DNA of 64,000 bases from Chloroflexota bacterium (lineage in GTDB: Bacteria > Chloroflexota > Anaerolineae > UBA2200 > JACIWT01), in assembly GCA_014360825.1 (NCBI GenBank), contig JACIWT010000010.1:57623-121622 (forward strand), given 5' to 3'. The translations under genes were made by a program, and so were the position numbers. Shown piece by piece: positions 17,432 to 25,066 of the stretch. Below the pieces are notes generated by a model, which was not told the DNA's origin, did no database searches, and saw only the letters and a program-made list of their open reading frames with translations. The number at the start of each line of letters is the position of its first letter. Position 1 is the first letter of the stretch.

Positions 17432-19092
17432 CGCTCACGCTCCGTAACGAAGACGGCTCTACATACGCCGCAAGTTTCACAACCCCCGGGCTGGCACTCC
17501 GGCGATCCCTTGCCGTCGAGCGCTGCCCGCCATTCTTGGACCAGGTACTCGGTCTCTACCCCGGTCTCCACAATCTGCCAGGGTAGGGGAGCGCCCAGGG
17601 GGCGCTCATCCAGGTATTCTTCTTCTGCGAGCCCCGCTTTCCGCAATGCAGCATTCCAGGCCCCTAACGAGGCAGACGCTACCAGTGCCAAGGCCTCGCC
17701 CACACGTTGGTCTCCTCGCGCCAGGACGCCTTGTACCCGGGCCCAGGGTACGCTTTCTTGAGTTACCTCGACCTGGGCTGAGGCAAGCGCGCGTTTGAGC
17801 CGTTCAGTTCGTGCCGTGAGCACCTCGGCGGGCGCCATTGCTGCCCACTGGAAAGGTGTACCTGGCTTGGGAACAAATGGCGTGATGTTCACTTTCACCA
17901 GGCCGGGGAAAATGCTCGTGACCTCGCGGACAAGGGTGGTGATTTCGTCCACGTCCTCCTCAGACTCCCCTGGCAGGCCGACCATGAAATACAGTTTGAC
18001 CGCCTCGAAATGGAATCCGGCTGCCAGCCTTACCGCGCGGATCACTTTATCCTCAGGGATGTTTTTGTTGATGACGCGGCGTAATCGCTCTGAGCCAACC
18101 TCTGGGGCCAGGGTGAGGGTTCGCGTGTCGCCCTCGGCCAGACAACGCAGAAACACTTCGGATACGGAATCGGCTCGCAGGGAGGAGGCACCGAGGCCAG
18201 CACCCATCCCACGCAGGGTCACCGCCAACCGGTCAACGGCCGGGTGGTCTGAGACGGCTGCGCCCACAAGCCCAATCCGTTTCCGATGGGTCAGGCCATC
18301 TCGTGCGGATTGCAGTAGCGTGTCCAAATGACGCGCCCGCGGCGGACGGTAGGTGTATCCTGCCAAACAGAAGCGACAGCCCCGCCCGCATCCCCTGCTG
18401 ATCTCCAACAGGAACATATCGCCGAATTCGGTGTGGGGTGTGAAGACCACGCTGTGGGTGGGGCAGGAGTCCAGGTCACGCAGCCACTGACGTGTCACGC
18501 GGGTCCCCTCGGTGGCCAGGGCAGGCACATAGAGCCCGGGCTGGGTGGCCAATGTGGCCAGTATATCCTCGCGTGTCACGCCACGTGCGGTCAAGACGTC
18601 CAGTAGGCCAGGCAATCGCTCTTCCACTTCGCCAATGAACAAGGCATCGCAAATGGGTGCCAAAGGCGCGGGGTTAGCAGAGGGCGCAGGTCCACCGGCC
18701 AGCACCAGCGGCCAGTCTGCGTCCCGCTCACGGGCCAGCGTGGGGATACCTGCCCGGCGGAGCATCCCAACAAGGTGGAAATAATCTAACTCGTAGGAGA
18801 CCGAGAAGGCGATGACATCGAAGTCAGACAACGGTCGCTGGCTCTCGATAGACACGGGCGGGTCGTTCTCCCTTTCTCGTCGCCCCAGGCCAGAGAAAAC
18901 CCGCTCGCAAACTACATCGCCGCGCTGGTTGAATAGTCTGTACAGCGTGTGCACGGCCAAGTTGGACATGCCCACATGGTAACTATTCGGATAACACAGG
19001 GCAACGCTCAACCTGCCGCCCCAGTCTTTTATGACCGCGCCCTTTTCTTGGGCCAATACACGGCGGGCAGCAGCAATGGATTGCCATCTCAT
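17428..19092 (-). CDS. TIGR03960-type B12-binding-like radical SAM protein
   Basis: A 554-residue radical SAM protein. Residues about 25-190 resemble a B12-binding-like Rossmann domain (YPNSYHVGMSNLAV, VIAFSVSYELDYFHL, VLAGGPAPSANP). The radical SAM cluster motif is ISRGCGRGCRFCLAG with Cys235, Cys239 and Cys242. The C-terminus has an extra Cys cluster (GGCETCGVC). This matches the TIGR03960 family, whose substrate is unknown. Its usual partner (TIGR03936/DUF2344) is neither fused nor adjacent. It starts a coupled operon with pgeF and has its own promoter at 19119-19147. Confidence 0.85.
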   Translation of the reverse strand: MRWQSIAAARRVLAQEKGAVIKDWGGRLSVALCYPNSYHVGMSNLAVHTLYRLFNQRGDVVCERVFSGLGRRERENDPPVSIESQRPLSDFDVIAFSVSYELDYFHLVGMLRRAGIPTLARERDADWPLVLAGGPAPSANPAPLAPICDALFIGEVEERLPGLLDVLTARGVTREDILATLATQPGLYVPALATEGTRVTRQWLRDLDSCPTHSVVFTPHTEFGDMFLLEISRGCGRGCRFCLAGYTYRPPRARHLDTLLQSARDGLTHRKRIGLVGAAVSDHPAVDRLAVTLRGMGAGLGASSLRADSVSEVFLRCLAEGDTRTLTLAPEVGSERLRRVINKNIPEDKVIRAVRLAAGFHFEAVKLYFMVGLPGESEEDVDEITTLVREVTSIFPGLVKVNITPFVPKPGTPFQWAAMAPAEVLTARTERLKRALASAQVEVTQESVPWARVQGVLARGDQRVGEALALVASASLGAWNAALRKAGLAEEEYLDERPLGAPLPWQIVETGVETEYLVQEWRAALDGKGSPECQPGGCETCGVCRAVFVTERER

Positions 19093-19118
19093 AATTGCAC
19101 CCCGCTATTGACGAGGCT

Positions 19119-19147
19119 ATATTAATGCAGAGGGCGAGGGGAGTCAA
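19119..19147 (-). promoter_or_regulatory. Sigma70-type promoter of the radical SAM / pgeF / yggS operon
   Basis: Minus-strand TTGACT (19142-19147), 17 bp, TAATAT (19119-19124), 26 bp before the start codon. It separates this operon from the PTS cluster upstream. Confidence 0.65.
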
Positions 19148-19273
19148 TTCGCCTGGAACGGAAGTGGACCTAAAACAGCGAGGGGGAAAGTCGAGCGGTC
19201 GTCTGGGTGGCGAGACCAAGCATTTTATGTGGATCAAGAGGGGCAAAAGAAGGCAGCATTAGAGGGGTATGTA

Positions 19274-19756
19274 TCACGCTGTCAGGGCTCTCTGGATCAA
19301 ATCTACCACTTCCTGTGGGGCCTTCGCCGCGACCAACCCCTCGAGCAGACCCTGGTTCTGGATCACGCTTACTAACTGCTGGATCAGTTCGACCTGCTTC
19401 TCGCGCTCTTTGATCGCCAACAAGAAGATGAGGCGCACCTCCAGGACGACCGAGCCGTCGGTGCCCATTTGTCTGAAGCGCACTGGCGATCTCAGCACGC
19501 CGATGCTGATTGCCGACTGCTTGACGTGGTCTGGGTCGGCGTGGGGTATAGCAACAGCCAATGGCTGTGTGGGCAGCCCGGTGGGGAATGTTTGTTCGCG
19601 CTCCCAAACGTCCTTGGCGAACGCGGACTCTACATGCCCACTCTGGACAAGGGGGCGGGTGAGTTTGCGGATAGCTTCCTTCGGGTTTGAGGCGTGGAGA
19701 TCGGTTAGCACGTGCTCAGGTTTCAACAGGTCAACGAACGTATATTGTGTGGACAC
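19274..19756 (-). CDS. sgcA: PTS EIIA component, fructose/mannitol-type (SgcA/GatA-like)
   Basis: A 160-residue cytoplasmic EIIA domain. It accepts phosphate from HPr on the His in VAIPHADPDH (His72) and passes it to EIIB. The fold signature also includes TRPLVQSGHV and LLAIKEREKQVELIQQL, as in the nitrogen/fructose/galactitol EIIA family. Start is GTG at 19756 with GAGGTGG upstream. It is the last gene of the PTS operon, 40 bp after the epimerase. No EI or HPr gene is in this window, so they must be elsewhere if the system works. In E. coli the equivalent gene is sgcA. Confidence 0.88.
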   Translation of the reverse strand: MSTQYTFVDLLKPEHVLTDLHASNPKEAIRKLTRPLVQSGHVESAFAKDVWEREQTFPTGLPTQPLAVAIPHADPDHVKQSAISIGVLRSPVRFRQMGTDGSVVLEVRLIFLLAIKEREKQVELIQQLVSVIQNQGLLEGLVAAKAPQEVVDLIQRALTA

Positions 19757-19796
19757 GCTTCCACCTCAAAATAGTCGCGATAACGCCGGCCTACGT

Positions 19797-20444
19797 TTAG
19801 GCTGCCTCCCGCAGAGCGCGCACGTTCGCTGCGATCCTGTCGTCCTGGAAGATCGCCCGGCCGACGACAATCGTATCCACACCAGCCTGAACAACCTCCG
19901 CCAGGTTCTGTGGGTTGATGCCGCCATCCGCAACCCATTCGATCCCTTTTAGGCCCGCAGTCTGTTTGCCCGTACGCACTTTGGCCAACACCTCGGGCAG
20001 GAAGGGGCAATCGGGGCCCTCGGGCTCGGTAGTCAACACCAGAACAAACGACAAGTAAGGACGCAAGTACCGTAAGTCGGGGAGTGGCGTGGCCGGGTTG
20101 AGAGCGATCCCGGCTGTGGCTCCAAGTGAGACGATCTGACGCAGGACACGGCGTGGGTACAGACAGGCCTCGTAGTGAACGGAGATGCGATTGGCACCCA
20201 TTTTGACGAGGTCTGCCAACAGCCACTCCGGATTCACCATCATCAGGTGAACATCGAAAGGCAACTTCGTCAGTGGACGCAGATCGGCGATGACCTTCGT
20301 CCCCAGGGTCATGAGCGGAACAAATGAGCCGTCCTCGATATCAAAGTGAAGTGAGTCAACTCCGGCAGCCTCCAGTTCAGCGATGATCTGGCCAAGCCGA
20401 TCAAGGGGGGCGGAGGCAAGCGAGGGCGCAATGTGGACCGGCAT
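19797..20444 (-). CDS. rpe: Ribulose-phosphate 3-epimerase family (SgcE-like)
   Basis: A 215-residue TIM-barrel epimerase that would interconvert the C3 epimers of a ketose phosphate. Motifs are IAPSLASAPL, LHFDIEDGSFVP (metal-binding, Asp where many have DVMDG), FDVHLMMVNPE, and the phosphate-binding VADGGINPQN and TIVVGRAIF. Its position between sgcQ and the EIIA gene mirrors sgcE of E. coli, so it probably acts on the sugar phosphate delivered by this PTS rather than serving only the pentose pathway. It may also be the cell's general Rpe. It starts 3 bp after the sgcQ stop. Confidence 0.87.
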   Translation of the reverse strand: MPVHIAPSLASAPLDRLGQIIAELEAAGVDSLHFDIEDGSFVPLMTLGTKVIADLRPLTKLPFDVHLMMVNPEWLLADLVKMGANRISVHYEACLYPRRVLRQIVSLGATAGIALNPATPLPDLRYLRPYLSFVLVLTTEPEGPDCPFLPEVLAKVRTGKQTAGLKGIEWVADGGINPQNLAEVVQAGVDTIVVGRAIFQDDRIAANVRALREAA

Positions 20445-20447
20445 CTC

Positions 20448-21260
20448 TCAGGCCTTTCGCAGTTCTTTCACTTTCTGCATAATGGCCCTGACGCTGTCAA
20501 CATCCACTGCGTTCCAGGTGTTGCCCTCTTTTTTGAAGGCCGTGCCGATGATCGCGCCATCGGCAATCGCCAGTTGGTCGGCGATATTCTCCAGCCGCAC
20601 GCCGGTATTGGCGAAGACTGGCACATCGGGCACGGCGTCCTTAACGAGTTTCAGGATCTGGGTGGAGGTCTCGGCACCGGCAGTCAGGCCTGAGACACAC
20701 AACGCGTCTGGGCGCGCATTGAATACCGTTGAGCGAGCAATGTCGGCGATTTGTCGGTCACCCAGATAAGCCGCTGATTCGGGTACGATGTTAAAGAAAA
20801 GGCGTATGTGCCCTGCGGCAATGGCGTGCTGGTGACGGATGACTTCGCCGGCGTTCGTGTCCCACAGCCCGAAGTCCGAACCATAGACGCCAGTGAAAAC
20901 CTCACGCACGAACTGCGCTCCCGTTGCCATAGCAAGGTCAATGGAAGCCATCGGGTCCCACAACACATTCACGCCGTAGGGAACCTTGATCTCGGGCTTC
21001 AACTCCGCGATGATGCTCGCCATGCAAGCCACGGTGATGGTCTCGACCCGTGTCAGATACGGCAGGCTGAACTCATTGGAGAATAGCACTGCATCCACAC
21101 CGCCGCTTTGCAGGGCTAATAAGTCTTCGCGGGCGCGCTCGCAAACCCAGGCCAGGCCCTTCTGTGGGTCATAACCCGGATCACCAGGCAGCGCCCGCAA
21201 GTGACACATAGCGATGATGGGTTTATCCGTACCGAAAACATTGTGTAACCAAGACACCAA
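20448..21260 (-). CDS. sgcQ: BtpA/SgcQ family protein
   Basis: A 270-residue TIM-barrel protein of the BtpA/SgcQ family. Cyanobacterial BtpA was linked to photosystem I stability, but in PTS operons the SgcQ branch is thought to act in sugar metabolism; the reaction is unknown. Landmarks are IAMCHLRALPGDPGYD at the N-terminus, DAVLFSNEF, PYGVNVLWDP, GVYGSDFGLWDTNAGE, ALCVSGLTAG and IIGTAFKKEGNTWNAVD at the end, all typical. Start TTG 21260 follows GAGGAGG; the GTG one codon later is an alternative. It lies after a hairpin at 21393-21434 that may set its expression relative to the transporter. Confidence 0.87.
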   Translation of the reverse strand: MVSWLHNVFGTDKPIIAMCHLRALPGDPGYDPQKGLAWVCERAREDLLALQSGGVDAVLFSNEFSLPYLTRVETITVACMASIIAELKPEIKVPYGVNVLWDPMASIDLAMATGAQFVREVFTGVYGSDFGLWDTNAGEVIRHQHAIAAGHIRLFFNIVPESAAYLGDRQIADIARSTVFNARPDALCVSGLTAGAETSTQILKLVKDAVPDVPVFANTGVRLENIADQLAIADGAIIGTAFKKEGNTWNAVDVDSVRAIMQKVKELRKA

Positions 21261-21392
21261 CTTTCATCCTCCTCAAAATAGGGTGAGAGCTGGTCATAAG
21301 AGCGTTGACAGATGAACGACTCGTATCACCGGCCTATGAATCCCGAAGACCTCTTTATGCCAAGCGCTTACTCCATAGTCTGTCGGCCAGGA

Positions 21393-21434
21393 TAAAAGGC
21401 CTGGGGAGCCCCTGCCACCAGGAGTTCCCCAGGC
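21393..21434 (-). terminator. Intra-operon terminator or attenuator between sgcC and sgcQ
   Basis: GCCTGGGGA (21399-21407) pairs perfectly with TCCCCAGGC (21426-21434). On the minus strand the stem is followed by TTTTAT. It sits in the 193-bp gap after the EIIC gene and may reduce read-through into sgcQ-rpe-sgcA. Confidence 0.6.
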
Positions 21435-21453
21435 AGATCTTATGGGCATTGGC

Positions 21454-22839
21454 TCAGTCTGAGCCTCCTGCGACTTCGGAGATCACCCTCTCCCCAAGCG
21501 GGAGCCTCTTCTTAAGCAAATACAGAGCCACGAGTATGACGAGGCTGATGATGAGGGCAACGACCCCTGGCAGACTGAAAATGTAGTACAAGCCATAGGA
21601 GGTGGGAATCGCTGCGTCGCTCATCACCGTGTAGGTGGCGTATCCTGCTGGGATCTCCACTGCTACACCGCTTTGAACAACCATTTGCGTTACAGCGGGT
21701 GCCAGCAGAGTGGTGAAAATCAGCCCGATCCCCATCACGATTCCGCCTAAGATGACCGTTAGTAGCACATCACCACCTACCAGCGGTGCAAGCATGGCAG
21801 TCACAAAGGGCCCGTCTGCCAAGTCGATGAAGGGCAGCGTGCGATTGCCCACCTTGGACAAGAGCAGGGCGAGCACGATCTCAACTGGCACCATTAGCAG
21901 ACCGCTAGCAATCACTCCTGGATTGCCAATCAATATCGCTGAGTCGAGGCCAATATGGAACTGGCGCCCAGCGAAACGCGAGGTCATAAAATCACGCGCA
22001 ACGTCTGCAACTGGCGTCAGGCCCTCCATCAGGATAGCCACCATGCGTGGGATAAGCACCATGACAGCAGCAGTGCGGACACCAGTATTGAGTATATCCA
22101 TTGGTGCCTGGCCAGCTAGCACAGCCAAGATGAGCCCAATGATCAACCCCAGCATGACAGGCTCGCCCAACAGGCCCAGGCGCTGGCGAATAGTATCAGG
22201 GTCCAGTTTGAGGCGCTTTAGGAAAGATATGCGGTTAATGACCAGCGCGAAGGGCACAGCCAAGAGCATGTAGCCCGCGGATTGCAGATGCGGGATCGAA
22301 ACACCCGGCATCTTGAAATGCTTCTGGATCAAAGAGGCGGACCAGTCAGCGAGAAAGAGCGCAATCACCAGACTGATAGCAGCGGCGAGCAGAGCTAGGC
22401 CAAAACTCCCGGTGACAAAGTGGACGATAGCTCCCACGAAGGCCATGTGCCAGAAGTTCCACAAATCAATATCTAAGGTGTGGGTGAGGCCCAGCAGGAG
22501 CAGGATAATGTTTAATGCGATGCCGATTGGAATGATCAAATTTCCCACTGGGGTGCCAAAAGCGAGAGCGGAAGCTGCTGGCCAGCCAATATCGACGATG
22601 TCCAATCCAGTGCCGGTGCGCTCGGCAAAAGCCTTGCCAATGGTACTCAATGTCTCACCTAGCATGCCCACTGTCAAGAAAATGCCAACGAAGGCAACTG
22701 CGGACAGCAAGCCACTGCGGATGGCACGGTCGGCGCTCAATCCCAGGATGATGCCCAGTAATGCGACGACAATTGGCAGCACAATTGTGGGACCGAGCGT
22801 GTTCAGCAAACTGCCTATGGTTGCGAGTATGGCTTCCAT
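21454..22839 (-). CDS. sgcC: PTS EIIC component, galactitol type (SgcC/GatC-like)
   Basis: A 461-residue membrane permease of the galactitol/SgcC EIIC family, with roughly ten or more hydrophobic segments. It moves the sugar across the membrane while it is phosphorylated by EIIB. Characteristic stretches are LGPTIVLPIVVALLGIILGL near the N-terminus, the conserved loop WPAASALAFGTPVGN and FHIGLDSAILIGNPGVIASG. It lies 23 bp after the EIIB gene. The carried sugar is unknown; even the E. coli SgcC substrate is not firmly established. GGAG lies 11 bp before the ATG. Confidence 0.9.
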   Translation of the reverse strand: MEAILATIGSLLNTLGPTIVLPIVVALLGIILGLSADRAIRSGLLSAVAFVGIFLTVGMLGETLSTIGKAFAERTGTGLDIVDIGWPAASALAFGTPVGNLIIPIGIALNIILLLLGLTHTLDIDLWNFWHMAFVGAIVHFVTGSFGLALLAAAISLVIALFLADWSASLIQKHFKMPGVSIPHLQSAGYMLLAVPFALVINRISFLKRLKLDPDTIRQRLGLLGEPVMLGLIIGLILAVLAGQAPMDILNTGVRTAAVMVLIPRMVAILMEGLTPVADVARDFMTSRFAGRQFHIGLDSAILIGNPGVIASGLLMVPVEIVLALLLSKVGNRTLPFIDLADGPFVTAMLAPLVGGDVLLTVILGGIVMGIGLIFTTLLAPAVTQMVVQSGVAVEIPAGYATYTVMSDAAIPTSYGLYYIFSLPGVVALIISLVILVALYLLKKRLPLGERVISEVAGGSD

Positions 22840-22862
22840 CGTGTAATATTCTCCTTTTTCTG

Positions 22863-23171
22863 TTATTTCGTTAGTTCTTTTCCCCGCAAGATGTCCAAAA
22901 GTTCCTGTAAGACCTTATCCTCGCCTTGGCCAGTGATGAGGGGAACGCCATTGATAACTGGAACGACCCGGGCAAACTCGGCAGGCATGCCCGTAGTTGC
23001 CACGATCACATCAGCGTCCACCCGTGAAGGGGTTAGTTCCGTCACTCGGTACTGGTTAACCGTGGCATTGATACCTTTCCGCCTGAGAAAATCCTCAATT
23101 TTGACCCGAAGCATAGTCGAAGTGGCGATGCCTGTCGCGCACACGATATAGATTCTTTTCTGTTCTGCCAT
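22863..23171 (-). CDS. sgcB: PTS EIIB component, galactitol type (SgcB/GatB-like)
   Basis: A 102-residue cytoplasmic EIIB that takes phosphate from EIIA onto a Cys. The phosphocysteine loop IVCATGIATSTML has Cys11 as acceptor, typical of galactitol/ascorbate-type EIIB. The rest (YRVTELTPSRVDADVIVATT) matches the GatB/SgcB group. Start ATG 23171 has AAGGAG seven bases upstream. It follows the regulator gene after a 118-bp gap with no clear terminator, so it is probably cotranscribed from the promoter at 24124-24152. Confidence 0.88.
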   Translation of the reverse strand: MAEQKRIYIVCATGIATSTMLRVKIEDFLRRKGINATVNQYRVTELTPSRVDADVIVATTGMPAEFARVVPVINGVPLITGQGEDKVLQELLDILRGKELTK

Positions 23172-23289
23172 AGAAACTCCTTAGCCCTCAACAGTCTCTT
23201 CGCGTAACCCAGCGCTACAATAGGTTCTATCCACCCATCTCATCCCTCCTTTCTCGAGACCGCTATTTCCATTCGTAATTGAACAAACC

Positions 23290-24054
23290 TTACACCAACT
23301 CAACGGTCAATTCCGCCTCGCGCAACCGTTCCAGCATAGCCGGCGGAATGCCCCGATCTGTAATGAGCACGTCCACTTCACTCAGATCACATACTTTGGC
23401 AAATCCCACTATCCCAAACTTGGAGGAATCGGTAAGCAAGATAACTTGCTCACCCGCGCGAACCATGGCCTGTTTAACAGCCACCTCTTCCAAATTCACG
23501 TTGGCGATAGTGCCATCCGGGTGAATGGCGTCGGCACCCAAGAAGGTCTTATTCACGCGCAATGTTCTCAGAAACGCTTCCACTTGGGGGCCCAGCAAGG
23601 TATATACATTGGCACGGGCGATACCACCGGTGCACACCAAGTTGATATTAGGATTGGAAGCCAATTTGACGGCGATTTGGAGGTCATTGGTGACCACAGT
23701 GAGGTTGCGTTTGTGGAGGAGCAAGAGGGCTAGTTCGTACGTCGTAGAGCCAGCGTCGAGGATGATCGTCTCCCCGTCCAACACCATCTCCGCAGCAGCA
23801 GCGGCGATACGACGTTTCTCTTCTATGTGGCGTTGGCGCTTGACATCATACGGGAGTTCGAGGGTGGTGCTGCGGACCGACAGCACGGCCCCTCCCCGGG
23901 TACGGGTAACCAGGCCCTCTTGAGCCAGGCATTCCAAATCCCGGCGGACGGTGGCTGCGGAAACGTTCAGGGACGGTGCAACATCCGTCACCTCGATGTA
24001 GCCATTGTCCTTTAGCCTTTGCAATAAGATAGCCCGGCGTTCTTCCGCAAGCAT
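23290..24054 (-). CDS. DeoR/GlpR family transcriptional regulator (SgcR-like)
   Basis: A 254-residue repressor of the DeoR family. Residues 1-57 are the winged helix-turn-helix (ERRAILLQRLKDNGYIEV, then VSAATVRRDLECLAQEGLV and TRTRGGAVL). The rest is the sugar-phosphate isomerase-like sensor domain with DAGSTTYELALLL and LLTDSSKFGIVGFAKVCDL, which in this family binds a sugar phosphate. It heads the PTS operon, as sgcR belongs to the sgc cluster of E. coli. Two copies of TGTT-N8-AACA lie between its promoter and its start, so autoregulation by its own product is likely. The inducer would be the phosphorylated PTS substrate. Confidence 0.9.
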   Translation of the reverse strand: MLAEERRAILLQRLKDNGYIEVTDVAPSLNVSAATVRRDLECLAQEGLVTRTRGGAVLSVRSTTLELPYDVKRQRHIEEKRRIAAAAAEMVLDGETIILDAGSTTYELALLLLHKRNLTVVTNDLQIAVKLASNPNINLVCTGGIARANVYTLLGPQVEAFLRTLRVNKTFLGADAIHPDGTIANVNLEEVAVKQAMVRAGEQVILLTDSSKFGIVGFAKVCDLSEVDVLITDRGIPPAMLERLREAELTVELV

Positions 24055-24066
24055 TTCACGCCTTCA

Positions 24067-24082
24067 TGTTCGTTCAAAAACA
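24067..24082. promoter_or_regulatory. Operator copy 1 for the DeoR-type regulator (TGTT-N8-AACA)
   Basis: TGTTCGTTCAAAAACA, a partial palindrome. It shares 13 of 16 positions with the second copy 42 bp away, about four helical turns. It lies in the regulator's 5' untranslated region, 12 bp before the ATG. Confidence 0.6.
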
Positions 24083-24108
24083 AATTCGAGCACAACACTG
24101 CTGCTAAG

Positions 24109-24124
24109 TGTTCATTTACAAACA
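24109..24124. promoter_or_regulatory. Operator copy 2 for the DeoR-type regulator (TGTT-N8-AACA)
   Basis: TGTTCATTTACAAACA touches the -10 box and covers the predicted transcription start of the PTS operon. A bound repressor here would block initiation. Confidence 0.62.
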
Positions 24125-24152
24125 TTATAGCGCAATTATGCGCGGATGTCAA
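24124..24152 (-). promoter_or_regulatory. Consensus sigma70 promoter of the PTS operon
   Basis: Minus-strand TTGACA (24147-24152), 17 bp, TATAAT (24124-24129): a perfect match at both hexamers. It is divergent from the rnpB promoter 55 bp away. Confidence 0.85.
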
Positions 24153-24206
24153 TACCTGAGGGGGGTATTTATGCGAATAGACGCAGTTCTGCAGAAAAAC
24201 GCTGGT

Positions 24207-24235
24207 TTGACAGGGAGACGTATTCGAGTTAAAAT
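24207..24235 (+). promoter_or_regulatory. Sigma70-type promoter of rnpB
   Basis: TTGACA (24207-24212), 17 bp, TAAAAT (24230-24235), ending 11 bp before the 5' pairing arm of the RNase P RNA, as expected for direct transcription of the mature 5' region. Confidence 0.8.
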
Positions 24236-24246
24236 CTCATTAGGTA

Positions 24247-24702
24247 CCTGAGTTGACTGGACGGTCGCTCGCTGCGATCGCGGCGGGAGGAAAGTCCGAG
24301 CTCCACAGAGCATGATGCTGGGTAATACCCAGGCGGGGCGACCCGACGGCACAGTGCCACAGAGAGCAGGTCGCCGGCTGATACTCCACGGTCGAAGGGC
24401 CGCGGTGGAAAGCCGGTAAGAGTGAAACGGTGGTGTAAGAGACCACCAGCAGCCCGGGTGACCGGACTGGCTCGGCAAACCCCATCAGGAGCAAGCCCAA
24501 GCAGGGACAGGCGCTTTCGCGCCGAGGGCTGCTCGTCCCTTTGTCCCAGGTAGGGCGCTAGAGATGCCAGGTAACTGGCATCCCAGAGAGATGACCGTCG
24601 CCTCGTCTTTGCTGCGCTTTTCGTCTAACTACGCAGAAGGCGCGAAAAGGAAATGCGTGGCCAGAGACAAGGTACAGAACTCGGCTTACAAGTTGACTCA
24701 GG
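24247..24702 (+). ncRNA. rnpB: RNase P RNA, bacterial type A
   Basis: The catalytic RNA of RNase P, which matures tRNA 5' ends. Terminal arms CCTGAGT (24247-24253) and ACTCAGG (24696-24702) form helix P1. The universal core is visible: GGCGGGAGGAAAGTCCGAGC near 24281-24301, the CACAGTGCCACAGAGA stretch, GGTGGAAAGCCGGTAAG, GTGAAACGGTGGTGTAAGAG and AAACCC downstream, with GGCTTACA near the 3' end. Length about 456 nt, slightly long for type A. The region also contains minus-strand open frames, which are by-products of RNA structure. Its own promoter and terminator bracket it. Confidence 0.95.
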
Positions 24703-24720
24703 TGCCGAACGTTTGGCAAG

Positions 24721-24754
24721 GGCCTCACCAGAAGTGGTGAGGCCTTCTCTTTTC
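24721..24754 (+). terminator. Rho-independent terminator of rnpB
   Basis: GGCCTCACCA pairs perfectly with TGGTGAGGCC (10 bp, GAAG loop), followed by TTCTCTTTT. Confidence 0.9.
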
Positions 24755-24794
24755 GGCAGGTCGTCTGAAAAAATGGGAAAAAGTAAAAGAGCAA

Positions 24795-24807
24795 CCTTAA
24801 AATTCAC
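24795..24807 (+). repeat. 13-bp direct repeat CCTTAAAATTCAC, copy 1
   Basis: Identical to the copy at 24922-24934. Both lie in the 310-bp gap between the rnpB terminator and mraZ, which otherwise holds only the mraZ promoter and operator. A near-copy (CCTTAAAATTCGC) lies at 42673-42685 beyond ftsZ. Confidence 0.5.
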
Positions 24808-24921
24808 ACATTGGGTGAAAAATGACAATTTGACCGAAATAGCCACTACATGCAGGATCACTACGACTGTTGTCCACTATATTTTGTGGCACACGGGAAC
24901 GATTTGGGGTCTTTCACCGTA

Positions 24922-24934
24922 CCTTAAAATTCAC
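24922..24934 (+). repeat. 13-bp direct repeat CCTTAAAATTCAC, copy 2
   Basis: Second exact copy, ending 10 bp before the -35 box of the mraZ promoter, so it could be an activator or regulator site. Confidence 0.5.
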
Positions 24935-24944
24935 GCCAAAGGGC

Positions 24945-24974
24945 TTGTCAAAAACCAAAAAAGTGGTGTATAAT
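24945..24974 (+). promoter_or_regulatory. Promoter of the dcw cluster (mraZ)
   Basis: TTGTCA (24945-24950), 18 bp, TATAAT (24969-24974). The predicted start falls at the beginning of the GNGGT repeats thought to bind MraZ. Confidence 0.75.
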
Positions 24975-25011
24975 GGCGGTGTATAGTGGTTAATTGGGGT
25001 GAATTGGGGTG
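24974..25011 (+). promoter_or_regulatory. Probable MraZ operator: four 10-bp-spaced GNGGT repeats
   Basis: GCGGT, GTGGT, GGGGT and GGGGT end at 24980, 24990, 25000 and 25010, exactly one helical turn apart. MraZ is known to bind tandem, G-rich repeats spaced by 10 bp in its own promoter region. The last two form TTGGGGTGAA/TTGGGGTGAG. Confidence 0.62.
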
Positions 25012-25066
25012 AGCAAGCCCCAGTTAGGCGGCGAAAAATAACCCTCAGTGGGGAATATTAGAACGA

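Noticed and set aside
24149..24500. Minus-strand open frames across 24149-24500
   Set aside because: They lie inside the RNase P RNA, whose conserved core explains the sequence.
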